From Hofstenia miamia (Eukaryota > Xenacoelomorpha > Acoela): a stretch of 64,000 nt of DNA. Position 1 is the stretch's first letter; each line of letters opens with the position of its first letter. Both the position numbers and the translations under genes were made by a program. The stretch is from NCBI GenBank assembly GCA_004352715.1, contig SCFE01000085.1, positions 251,813 through 315,812 of the forward strand. The letters run 5' to 3'. Of this stretch, positions 11,791 through 22,824 are shown in pieces. The notes beneath the pieces were generated by a model, which was given only the letters and a program-made list of their open reading frames with translations, was not told where the DNA came from and searched no databases.

Positions 11791-13035
11791 TTTGGAATTG
11801 GGCCGAATTTTTGGGCCCAAGCCCGGCCCAATGCAGTTTAGGCCCAAGCCAGACTGACCACTTGGTCCCTATTGAGAGACCACTAAAAAACTCACTAAAT
11901 GTTAACTATTTTTTTCAAAGTTCCTAAAACTCCCTAAACCCTCAGTATATTTCAGATAAAATGGGCAAATGTAAGGCCACTTCTGCGCTCATAGCCGGAT
12001 TCTCTTGAGCAAAGTTGATTGACGGCCAGGATAATGCCGTTCAGGGTGGATCGCAAGATCATTAACGTGAGGGCATTGTAGACCGACCCAGCATGAAGTT
12101 AAAGCATGTCACACGTTAGTAGTTTTAGCCAATTTGTATATTTTAAATATCTTTAAGGGCTGCTATTGGAGCTGTAATTAGTCAACCAACCGTACAAGCT
12201 GGTTTTTTAAAACCTACCTCCTACTATCGATATACAAGCACGCATTCGGCATTCTATGGTGGTGCACGTTTTGAGTATTGAGCTGAACAAGCAATCCTTT
12301 CGTTCCAGTGATTCCACTACCTGCAAGTATACTAAATACAGCAAAATATTCCCCGATTCGGCTTTTACAGCAATTAACTGTGGAAGGACAAAAGCTAGCT
12401 ATATTGCATTGCATGCTTTGGTGCCATAAGCCAGGCAACGAATGAAAGATGTGTATGAAGGAAAGCTTTTTGGCATCCACGTGGACGAGACGAGCTACAA
12501 TAGAAAATGCCAACTTGAATTTTGGATAACGTTCTTCTATGTCAGTGTTCACCTGTTCTGGTACTTGACATCTGCCGATATTTCTGTGTTTGTTAACATT
12601 GTTGACTTTCTGAAAGATAACTCTGGTATAAACAGCCTCGACGACGTTGAACTCCAAGATGCTGATGCCGTTGTGAGAGAGTTTCTCCAAGTTATTGAAA
12701 GGTTTGATTTGTCCTTCAATGATTTGGTTTACCTTATGACTGATAATTGTTCGACGATGTCAGTCCAAGTTGGTGATTTCAAGGCGTAGGTGAAAGACAT
12801 GTGTTTCCGTTTGGTAGACTTTCCAGGCTACAGCTCACATCACGCGCATTTGCTTCAAAAACCCTGGTTAAACTTAACGAGAATGCTTTTTGCCATTTGC
12901 AAGGCTTAAGTTTTCAAGTGAATTTTTTCTTGTAATTTCAAATACCAATTAATATATTAGGCCCAAGCCCGGCCCAATTTGCTGTATAGAAAATCCAGGC
13001 CGACCCAACCTTACCCAACTTTAACCCAACTATAT
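11787..13035 (+). mobile_element. hAT-like transposon relic
   Basis: An 18-bp GC-rich direct repeat, GGCCCAAGCCCGGCCCAA, occurs at 11814-11831 and 12960-12977 and marks the two ends of an ~1.2-kb unit. Between them the plus strand has a 115-codon frame (12442-12789) with GIHVDETSYN and VYLMTDNCSTM. These look like the hAT transposase core, where an acidic residue precedes a stretch of the LTDN type. A further frame continues after the stop (DFPGYSSHHAH). Frames change and stops occur upstream and downstream, so the gene is dead. The superfamily assignment is an inference from motif shape. A 41-codon frame just upstream (AAIGAVISQPTVQ..., about 12160-12280) is unexplained. Confidence 0.5.
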
Positions 13036-13690
13036 ATATATTGCTAATTGAAAATTTATTAAATTCAAATTCTCCGTATTGATTCGAACTGAAACCCGGC
13101 AAAAATAACCCCCTTCCTCTTAGTTGGTTTTAAAATTTAAACCACTTTGACCCTTTTGTCATTGTTTAAAAATCGAATCAATTTATTATTTTTCCTGATA
13201 CAGACAGGCAAGATTGACAAGTAATTGATAATTTAGTCATTTCCTTCAATGATTAAAGCACCGTTAACTATATTTTAAATTTATTTTCATTCGAAATATT
13301 GAAACCCGTCATATTGACCCGAAGCGCAAGGAAATTAGACAATTTAATGCAATTGATGTGATGATAACATTTAAATGTATAATTTATAATTGGCTTGCTC
13401 CATGTTAATATATCTAAAGAAAATAGAGAAAAGGCAAGAGTACTCTTGAGGAAGAGGTTCGAACTCATTAATTCTGGGGTTGATAGAAGTTGGTTAAAAA
13501 TTAAAAACTGAAAATTATATAATGATGGAACACTTGTTGAGTTAAAGTGACTAAATGATTTGGGAAAATTTCAGTTATCTTATATTTTTAGTTAGAATAT
13601 TAATGGAATTTTCCTAAAACTAGTGAGTTTTACGTTATGCTTCAATCCAATTTATACGATATTATTACCTTGCAAGAAGCAAAGTTGCAA
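13036..13690. other. no gene recognised
   Basis: AT-rich spacer between the hAT relic and the LINE. I see no supported feature. Confidence 0.4.
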
Positions 13691-13699
13691 AGTTGTTAA

Positions 13700-16380
13700 A
13701 ATTATGGAATTATTTGTGATAATTATCACCTTCCCATGTTGTATCGAGACTTGGACAATTTTATTGAGAAGAGTGGTGGTGGATTAGAAACGCTCATAGG
13801 AAACGTGTTTAAACAAATTCCAAGGTTACTTGATGAAATTTCAAATCCTGATATTGAATTGTTAGTCATCATTTTATACAAGTCTAATTGTAATAAATAT
13901 ATGCATTCGACAAAGAGGAAAGTATTTAATGGGATTTTATAGAAAAGTGTTAGAATTATGATCGTTAATAATCCTCGATGTGTTATTATTGTTCTAGGTG
14001 ATGCTAATAGCACAGCTGTTAAGGCTCTTGATGAACTAAATTTAACTGTGTTAATAAGCCTACTTTCCATTTAAGTCAAATACAGTTTGATGTGTACAGA
14101 AGTTTTCAAAAATGTCAATTTAAAATCATCGATGGGGTTGGGTAGAATACCTTCCTGGATTTATTCTATATTTGCTGAGTTATTGGTGAAGCTAGTGAGG
14201 CATATCTCAAAAGGAGGTTCTACTTTTAATGGTTCGTTAAATTTTCAGCCAGAAGAGTTAACGCCGATATCCGATAGATGTCTAGATAAGATTGTGTTAC
14301 AGCAAAATAGTTCCTAAAATTATACAAATCAGCGTGCATATAAGACAGGTAAGTCTATACAATAATAATGAATGACTTTATTGAGCTGCTAAAGGAAGAC
14401 ACTACAAAAAAATAAAATCAAGTCAAGTTTTAAGTTTTAAGGCAGCGAGGACAGTCACAGGGATAAAGTAGGAGTAGATGGAAGAGTAGACGAAGTTGGA
14501 GAATGACTCAGCAAAGACGAAAAACATCAAAGATTTTTTAAGCTCGGCGGTGGGGAAATCAATCCCTTTGGAGGGTTGACAGTCAAGATGTAATTAGCAG
14601 CAGTACAAGCACGATAGAAAAACGAGTGAAGGGTGCAATGTTTCTTGGGAGAAATTGACAACATCATCAGAGCGAATGGAGCGGGAATTAGAGAACTTAA
14701 TGAAATCAAAAGAAACAAGATCCAATTTGCGAGTAAGCAAGCGATTGAACAGGAGGAGATCGCAGGCATGGAAGTAGAGTGACATTGGGAGAGTGGAAAA
14801 TTTGAGAAGAGCGTTTTTGTATGGCAAGCGAGAGATATATTTGAAGGCACGCTTCTGGAAACGTTCCATAGAGTGGAACAAGGAATGAGAAGGCCACCAA
14901 CAAGGAGACGCATAGAGAAGAATCGCGCGAAGAAAGAGAGTTTCACAGCAGCCGTGGAATTAAAGGGAACATTGCGGAAAAGGGCAAATTGAGGAATTAG
15001 CTTTGCGGAGGCGTAATGACACATGACCAGACCAATTTAAGTTAGCAGCACGTTGAATTTCAAGATTAGTATGATGAGGAGAAAAGTTCGCAGGAAGAGG
15101 CAGATCAGAAACGAGGGGGATACAGAAAAGTAAATGGCACATGTCTTGGTAGGGTTAAAATCATGATGGTTAACAGAAGACCAAGTGGCTAAAAGCTCAA
15201 GATTAGAATAAATATTGGAGGTGAAAGATCTACTAAAGTTGAAAATCGCAGTGTCATTAACGTACAGTAGACAGAATGAGTTGAGGCCAGATTAAGGGAG
15301 GTCGTTGATAGCAACGAGGAAAAAGAGAACAGCAAACGCAGAAACTTGAGGGGCACCACTAGAGACAAGAGCAGTAGAAGAAATGGCTGAGCTGATTTTG
15401 ACACACTGACGACGATTAGACAGGTAAGACTGGAAAAGTTCGATGAAATCAAAATCAAAGCCAAATATGTACTGTGGATTTTTATTTTCTTACAGTTGAC
15501 TTAGTTGATAGAAATTTCGATCGAATGATTAATTTAGCAGTTAAGGCCATGTTTCTTGACTATTTATCGGCTTTTAATGCAGTTCTTCCAAATGTGCTGG
15601 TTAATATAATATATATGACATCTCATTGGCTGGTTAATTGGGTTGGTGGTGTCACACTATAAGAACTTGTAATGGAGCTCTTATGGACTGTATTGATGTT
15701 GAAGTTAGTGTTCCACAAGGATTATGAGTGGACCTCTGTTTGCGAATATAGAAGGTCACTAAACAGTTATTAGTTTAACCTGGATGGTATTAAAGTAGAT
15801 TTTGGCAAATATTTTGATGATTCACGACCAATTTATATTATTACAAAGAAGAATATGACTGAGGATGTTGAAGATTATGAAGCGGTTTTAAGAAACATCT
15901 TTGAGATGTCAAAAGACATAAATTTGAATTTGACATCTAATAAATGACGCAAATCACATGTATGCAACGAGTTAATAACAATATAATTAAGCAACGAATT
16001 ACATTTGATGGAAGAGAGATATCTTAGCAAGCGGTTGTTAAATACCTTGCTATACATTGTTGACAGTTTAGACTGGAAAATTCAAGTGCACGAACTTTGT
16101 AAAAAGTAGAATTTTTTTTCCTTTTTAGTCAAGTTTGTAGATATCTCTAAAAGATTTTCACACTTACATAAAACCACAGTTATGTATACTGCTATTGTTT
16201 GAGTTCCTGGCCTATATGAAAACCAAAGAAAACTACTTAAAAAACCTACCAAGCTCTATGCTAAGATTTCCAATAGTTCCAAAGATCAATTTATAAAAAG
16301 CATATAAGGTACAAGTAAAAAAATCCATTGAAAATCTGTTAAATGATGATCGTTCACCTTTCAATAAATGATTATAGAGC
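13700..16380 (+). mobile_element. LINE relic (LINE-A), split by another LINE
   Basis: Plus-strand frames in order resemble a non-LTR ORF2. 13736-13942 and about 13950-14060 (LDEISNPDIELLVI, VIIVLGDANS) look like the end of an endonuclease domain. 14087-14317 holds the entry to reverse transcriptase (ELTPISDRCLDKIV). 15474-16050 continues with AMFLDYLSAFNAV, VPQGL-like residues, EDVEDYEAVL and a distal LDWKIQVHE. The run is interrupted between about 14357 and 15467 by an antisense LINE. Many stops and frameshifts show that it is inactive. The clade is uncertain. Confidence 0.65.
14358..15466 (-). mobile_element. LINE-B 3' fragment inserted antisense into LINE-A
   Basis: On the minus strand this is the 3' half of a reverse-transcriptase ORF: FQSYLSNRRQC, SSGAPQ (the G-PQG block), LLYVNDTAIF near 15239-15269 (the YxDD block with YVND, so an altered catalytic site), then a C-terminal region with FHSMERFQKRAFK and LLLFNRLLTRKLD. 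The 3' end has AATAAA and an ATT-rich tail near 14365. The same family recurs at 56120-56902 (+) and as a tail at 62441-62570 (+). The frame is shifted several times. Confidence 0.75.
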
Positions 16381-18600
16381 TTTAAAGATGTCGGAAGAGT
16401 CACGAATTACTATAAAACTACCAAATTGCCGTACTGCAATTTATAAGAAATTTTCTTCCTTATCCGTTGTGATATATGTATTCCCATGATGACACGCTGG
16501 TTGAATTTTTAAATTTTTTTATAAGTTTGTAATATTTTGTAAAATTTTTCTTTTTACTCTTTTGAGTACAGGAAATAAAACCAATTGATTATTTTTATTA
16601 TTATATAGGAGGCCCACATAGCGCTATGAACATTGGAGTATGCTGTGATGGTCTGTCACGAAATGTATGGTGATATTATTAGCATGTTCAGTAGGGTCAA
16701 AGCCACAAAAATTTTTTGACTTTGAGATATCAACTCAGCGGAGTCAATTTTTGTCTGTTTAGATGTTGCTTTCACCCCCAAAGATTGAATTTTGATTATG
16801 GCATTCTCCCTGAAATATATAACCTCAATTATAAAAATGAATACAACAAGGTAGAACACTATCATATTGTAAACTGAGTCACTGAGCAATACGTTTTTAA
16901 GAAATACCATTGCCTATTATTAAAATCAGAATGAGCTGCTTGCTATTTCTGAGAATAATTTCACAATTATATAAATTTTGTTGAAGTTGCCCAAAAACAT
17001 GCGTGAAAATTGCGGTAATGGCAAATTCAATTTTATGTGGGCCCTGGTGATAAATTATTTGTGTATGTGCAGCAAGCATGTTCGCTTTAATTCAAATTGA
17101 GCTCATTTTTAAATTAACCATATTAAAATAAGGCCCTCTTGTTTGTAGAATGCTCAATGTTGTGGTTGTAATATTATGTTGTTATGTATTATTTATTCAA
17201 TGTTATTAATATAGTCTTGAGAGTTCATATATTTAGTTAATTCGAAATCAATTAATGTTACAAAGTGAAGACGTTGTAACTGCAGTTGCGTCACAGTTTG
17301 ACAAAGAGCCCGCTAATTTTGAAAATTATTAACCGTGAATTGTTATTTTATACATTGTAGTATTTTGTTTATGTGTTAGAATGTATTGATTTATTTTTCT
17401 ATTGGTGAATAGATTTAATTGTATGTTATTTTGTTTAAGCGAAATCCATGTGCGTTTTCGTAGGCTGCAGGCTAATCCAAGTACAATCGGCTATATTTGC
17501 AAAACTTGAATTCCAATATATGGTCGTTTAATTCTTATATAAGTTGCATTTCTGAAATCGAATACTTCAATATTTTTCAACCACAACAATTTAGTGTAAA
17601 ATCCCGCTTACACATTGTTGAAACCTCCTTTGTTATAAATATTTTATAGAAAAGGTTTTTTGGGAGCAACAATCACAATCTTAAAGTAAATAGTGATTCT
17701 TAAGAAATCAGTTTTAAGATCGTAACGTTTCAATGGGTTTCAAAACTATGCACCCTATTCCAATTCATTAATTACAAATCAAGGAATTCTAAAGGGTGCC
17801 GAATTGCGGTTTTACTTTATATCTTAATAACGTGTCAAAATATGTATCCAAGTCAAATTTATGTCAATATCCATGTAATATATGTTTTTTGAACACTGAT
17901 AGAAAATCATTGGCGAGTTTACAGAATAGCGAACTCTTCGTCAGAAATAAAATATCAAGAGTTCGATTGCAAAAGGCATCAAACAATTTGTTATAAATAG
18001 ATTTAATTGTAGTCCTTAGACAATTTCCTTTGAACACTGATTACAGATTTTTCAATGTCAACAATTTGCTTTAATTGAATAAAAATTTCAATAGGCATGC
18101 ATACATTAATTATTAAACTAAACTTAGTCACATTATTTTAAATAATTATGAAATTATATGCATGAGTGTTTGTGCATGTGTGTGCGAAATCGTGGATTTA
18201 CTTAATAAACACCTTGTATATTTTATGTACTTCATAAGAAAATTTCAAATTGCTTCACAAACTATGATGAGTTAAATATGAATTGGAGATATTACATTAA
18301 AATAATACCTAATAAATACATTAATAAATGCATTATATTATAGGACAAATCGAAATAAATTAATAATACAATAACTGTCATTACTAAGCAAACAATATCA
18401 GCTTCTTTCAAAATTTTAATATTTAAATGCAAACAAAAGTTTCCAGTAAAAATTTCAACGTTTTTGTACACATATATACATCTAGAACCTTAAAGGTAAA
18501 AGTTTTATTCTGTTACCACATAAATTCCGAATCATTTTTTCAACTACTAGATATTATATCACCTCAAATTTCAAATAAATGATCGAATAATATAATTGCT
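16381..18600. other. no confident gene; two short minus-strand frames
   Basis: Adjoining minus-strand frames at 16897-17079 (60 codons) and 16656-16910 (84 codons) are open. The second has one hydrophobic stretch, MIVFYLVVFIFIIEVIYF, able to span a membrane. I do not recognise either and cannot show they are exons. Confidence 0.25.
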
Positions 18601-18633
18601 TAATATTCATATAAATGGCTTAGAAAAAATTCA

Positions 18634-19563
18634 TTTAAGTTCCAATGTGAGAATTTTCTCATCTTGGTTAAAAGTTAATGATGTGTCCGTGGCTGCACAT
18701 GCTAGAATAGGTTTCTTATTAATGCGATATTCTTTGTTGTTTTCATCATGAAATTTTTTAATTTTTCTCACTAACTTCCTTTGTGAAACACAAAAATATT
18801 TAGAGAGTTGCATCCCAAATCAGTAATCAAAATATTCTCTGTTAAGAATGCTACATCGAGATAAAAATCGTTCCAGACAGAGGGGGGTCTCTAAAAAAGA
18901 AAAATTCATATAAATTGTACAATAGAAATGACAAAAAAATACCTTATAACGTCAAATGGAGTGAATAGGAATGGTTTAAAGATTTTTTAAAAATTTAGGT
19001 ATTTGTTAAATGTATTTCATTGAACTTTTACGATATAATGAGTCCTGCAGATCCGGAGATTACATTTCAATAAAACTAACTATATTTAATTTTTAACAAT
19101 TTTTTAAATTTTAAAAGTATTCCTATTCAACCTTTTGGATGGGGAAAGGGCGAGGGCTTTTTCAAACTCTCTATTGAGTGAAAAGGTGCAGTGAATGCGT
19201 TTTAAGAAATTGCAAAGGTGTATAATAAATGCATAATGACACGTAGCTTTAGGTATATGCAATTCTACAATCATATAGAAAACTGAAATCACTGATGTCT
19301 TCATGTTCAGAAAATTAAAATGGTGGAGTACCTCGCTGTCTGTCTGAAGCAACTTTGAAATGAAACTTGATACCATTATCATTGTAAATCTTCCCACTAA
19401 TTCCAGATTTTACACAAGTCACATTTTCAATTTTTTAACTTAGCGAGTGATCGGAATTTTCTTACAAGAATAATTCTTGATCTTCATTTTCATCATCTTC
19501 AATATCTTCTTCAGATTCATTCATTTTTATCTTTCTGTTTAATTGTCCTGTCGTTGATGTTCC
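18634..19563 (-). CDS. possible multi-exon gene, unrecognised
   Basis: Three minus-strand segments look exonic. The first, about 19563-19473, follows a CTAG acceptor, encodes a very acidic stretch (NESEEDIEDDENEDQE) and ends at a GTAAGA donor in phase 2. The second, about 19400-19332, can follow an AG in matching phase and encodes GKIYNDNGIKFHFKVASDRQ, ending at GTACTC. The third, 18813-18634, ends in TFNQDEKILTLELK and a stop. The junction from the second to the third does not fit in phase, so an exon is missing or the model is wrong. I do not recognise the product. Confidence 0.25.
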
Positions 19564-22500
19564 TAGTCACCCCACGAAAATAAATATTTTGTTTTTTTTA
19601 ATTCACAAACACATCATATATTTTTAATGGTAAATATTATTTAATATTCTTAAAATATAATTCATAGACATATACATGTATATATTTACTCTTAGAGATT
19701 TATTAACTCGTTTAGTTAAGATGCCTTTCTTTTCTGTGGGTATTTTAATTTTAGCATAAAATTTTAAATAACTATATTTTTAAAAAATACCAATGAAATT
19801 AGATTAGCACAGCTACGGCTAGCCTATGACACATAAACCTATAGTGATTTTTTATAGGCAAAACAACAATGTTAAATATTAAGCATGACATACCTAATAA
19901 ATAAGAGTTTTGTCATTGTCAAATATTTCTGCTTACGCCATTTGACAATACTCAAATTTTTTATATTCAAATTCAATACCAAGCACCTACTCCAAAAAAT
20001 CTAAAAACAAATTTTTGTGACATATCAAAAGTCACCATAATTTTTTTAATATTAGAATTTATTGATTATAGCAAGAGCCTTATATTTTTTAATTGGTTGA
20101 TTTTCTTGAGTTTTATCAACATATTTAACAATTTTGATTGAATTAAAGACTGAGCACACACATACCATTAGTTGAAACTTTTGTAATTTACTTTATCTAA
20201 TGCAATTGTTCTATTTTGTAGTGAATAATGCAAAAATCTCCTAAAAACACAACATGCTATCAATGCGTAACTTAAAATTTGAACTAATTTTAAAAAGTGC
20301 AAAAATTCTGTTTCTGGTTTCCATTTTTGGAGTAAATAGATGGTGGTAAAGTCCGTGCATATTGATTTTAAAAAATTGAAAACTCAACAGTTTGTACCCA
20401 ATTATGCATTTAGCATTTTATTCTACATTGGTCCTCTCTAAACAATTTTTCTGTATCCGCCCTTGTTTCCAGATATACCAGATGAACACAAAAGGTGACA
20501 GGGAGAGGACGTGCCAATGGGACACACTTAGATGGTACACCTTACCTATTGCTATTTGCACTGTGAAAATGAAGTGATTTTATTGGACGTCATCTAGTGA
20601 AGAATATTTTGACAAAACTAAATTGAGCAAATTAATTTTTAGAAAATTTCTTGAAACCAATGTGATGATTTTTGATTTCTAGAATTTAGGTAAACTGATA
20701 TTTTTGATGCCAAGCTTCATTTAAGACGTGTTCATTGCAACAATGTTTTAAACATGTAACACCATGTTTTAAGGAACATATTTGATAGGCGCAAAACCCA
20801 TTTTCATTTTCTACTAATATCCAAATACAAAGCGGAAAATGTTTCACTGAACAAACACTATAGCTGTATGAAATATAGACTTATATTTTCAAAAACAAGA
20901 TAGAAAATATTCGCCATACTTAAACATTACAGCCATATGAAATATAGACTTACATGATAAAGGCAATTGCGTCTTTTGGTTTTTCTAATACATTGCTATT
21001 TTTCATTGTAAAAAATTCCACATGTTTCTAATGATTAATATCTGTAATTGTTGTAATTAATTCATTTTTGCCAATATTTCTTATCCATAAAACATTCCAT
21101 GCGTTTAATTTGTTTTTCATTTATACAAAATGGGAAAATATTCGCCATACTTTAACATTACAAGTGTATGAAATATAGACTTACATGATAAAGGCAATTT
21201 CGATTTCAGAATAAATGATAAAATGATATTAGTAGGATTTATATATATACATGCTTTCTTTAATAGACTATTATGGTATTAGTTTTACACAATGGTCTTT
21301 TCTCTGCATTTATTTTTGGTTTATATGAATTGTCAGGGGATGTACATGCTTGCTGACTGTTACATCTTTTGTCGACTTTGCACGTCTTCAAGTTTATTTG
21401 GTTTATGACTCTTGCTCACAGTCTCATTGATATCTTTTCCATATTATTGTGTAGCTACCATAGAAATGAGAATGCCTTTTTTCAGGCAATTCACCATTCT
21501 TCTAGTTGATGTATTGCTACACACTCGATTCCTCTTTGCTGGATATGATTTCCAATCATTAAATTAGTCAAAATTCCATGTTGAGATCCTCTTCTAAACA
21601 AACAAATGCTTGTTAATAACGTATTATTCATACAGGCGCATAGTATTTTGAAGACGGATCACCAAGAATTTTGAGAAAATTACAAAATAATAATTTATAT
21701 GTGAAAAACAAGGTCTATGAAATCACTTAACCATGGTATGAAGAACTCTGCTTGGACCTTAAAAATTTAACACATATTCAGTTAATATCATCCTAATGGT
21801 ACAACAAAGCGAAAATCATTGTGTAATTTATAGTTTCATTAAGCTACTAGTTAAAAAATAGAAAATTTAAAATGCATATGATTAAACAAATTATTCAACA
21901 TAGCAGAAATCATTATGTATAATTTAGTTTGAAGTGGTAATTTAATAACATATTCGATTAAACATGAAATATTATAATGTAGATGGGTTATGAAAACAAA
22001 TGTATCATCATACCTTGTTATTCGCAAGTAGATGCATTTTGAAACCAAAACGAATTGTCTTCCATCTTTGAATTTTTGAAATCGCCTTCTAAATGTACAA
22101 ATGCTTGTAATTTCAGCAGAAAGTGTTCACCACATTTGTTAACAATTGATTGATAGAAGCTAATTGATGAGTCATAACCCATTGTTAATTCATGAATAAT
22201 TTAGTTGTGGTCATAGAATGTGGTTACTCACACATCACATAATCAAATTATGTATAATTTTAGAATTTACATGTGTGCATGTTGGAGAATTTGTTATATA
22301 TTGTAACAATCTTAAGGAATAATGAGTACTGACATTATATCTCATTATTAATAGGAGGTTGAATTGAATCTAATCAAGTCTATGACATATCATAATATTC
22401 GGAAAAATATTTTAGTCATGTATATATGCATAGTTTACATAAGTGTATAGTAAAGGTATAAACAATTAGTATTAGTAAAATTTCCCTAAGTATTGTTAAG

Positions 22501-22785
22501 AAATTTGTTGGTTTGTATGGAAATTGTTTGATATTTTTACATGTGGAGGCATATTTACTTCAAGAAAAAATACAAGTAACATTAAAATACATAATTTTAT
22601 AATTATTTACTTTTGAAACGGATAAAAAAGTGTGTGAAGAGTTTATTAGGGAATAAAACACAACACAAAATGTGATGTACAAGTTCAAATGATAATTAAA
22701 GGTCAGATACACTCTCATCTTTTGTTCTTTCACACTTCAATATATCAGTGATGATACATTATTTTGTAGAATTAGGGACGTGAAC
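19564..22785. other. AT-rich region, no gene recognised
   Basis: No coding region can be supported. A dispersed repeat at 20829-21201 is listed separately. Confidence 0.4.
20829..21201 (+). repeat. short dispersed direct repeat, ~230 bp apart
   Basis: About 68 bp including AATATTCGCCATAC, TATGAAATATAGACTTACATG and AAAGGCAATT occur at 20903-20970 and 21132-21201. A third, more diverged part-copy lies at 20829-20890. Function unknown. Confidence 0.65.
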
Positions 22786-22824
22786 TAGGGTGAACAGTAC
22801 TAAGGAACTTAATGTCATGGCAGT
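22784..22824. repeat. ~40-bp motif shared with 40836-40876 and 43766-43796
   Basis: The plus strand reads TGAACTAGGGTGAACAGTAC then TAAGGAACTTAATGTCATGG. The same string with a few changes lies at 40836-40876, just beyond the other end of the gypsy element, and a diverged inverted copy lies at the tip of the right arm of the inverted repeat near 43766-43796. It may be a terminal remnant of one of these elements. Confidence 0.55.

Noticed and set aside
12214-12690. 158-codon minus-strand frame
   Set aside because: It overlaps the plus-strand hAT transposase frame, which has recognisable motifs; the minus frame has none.
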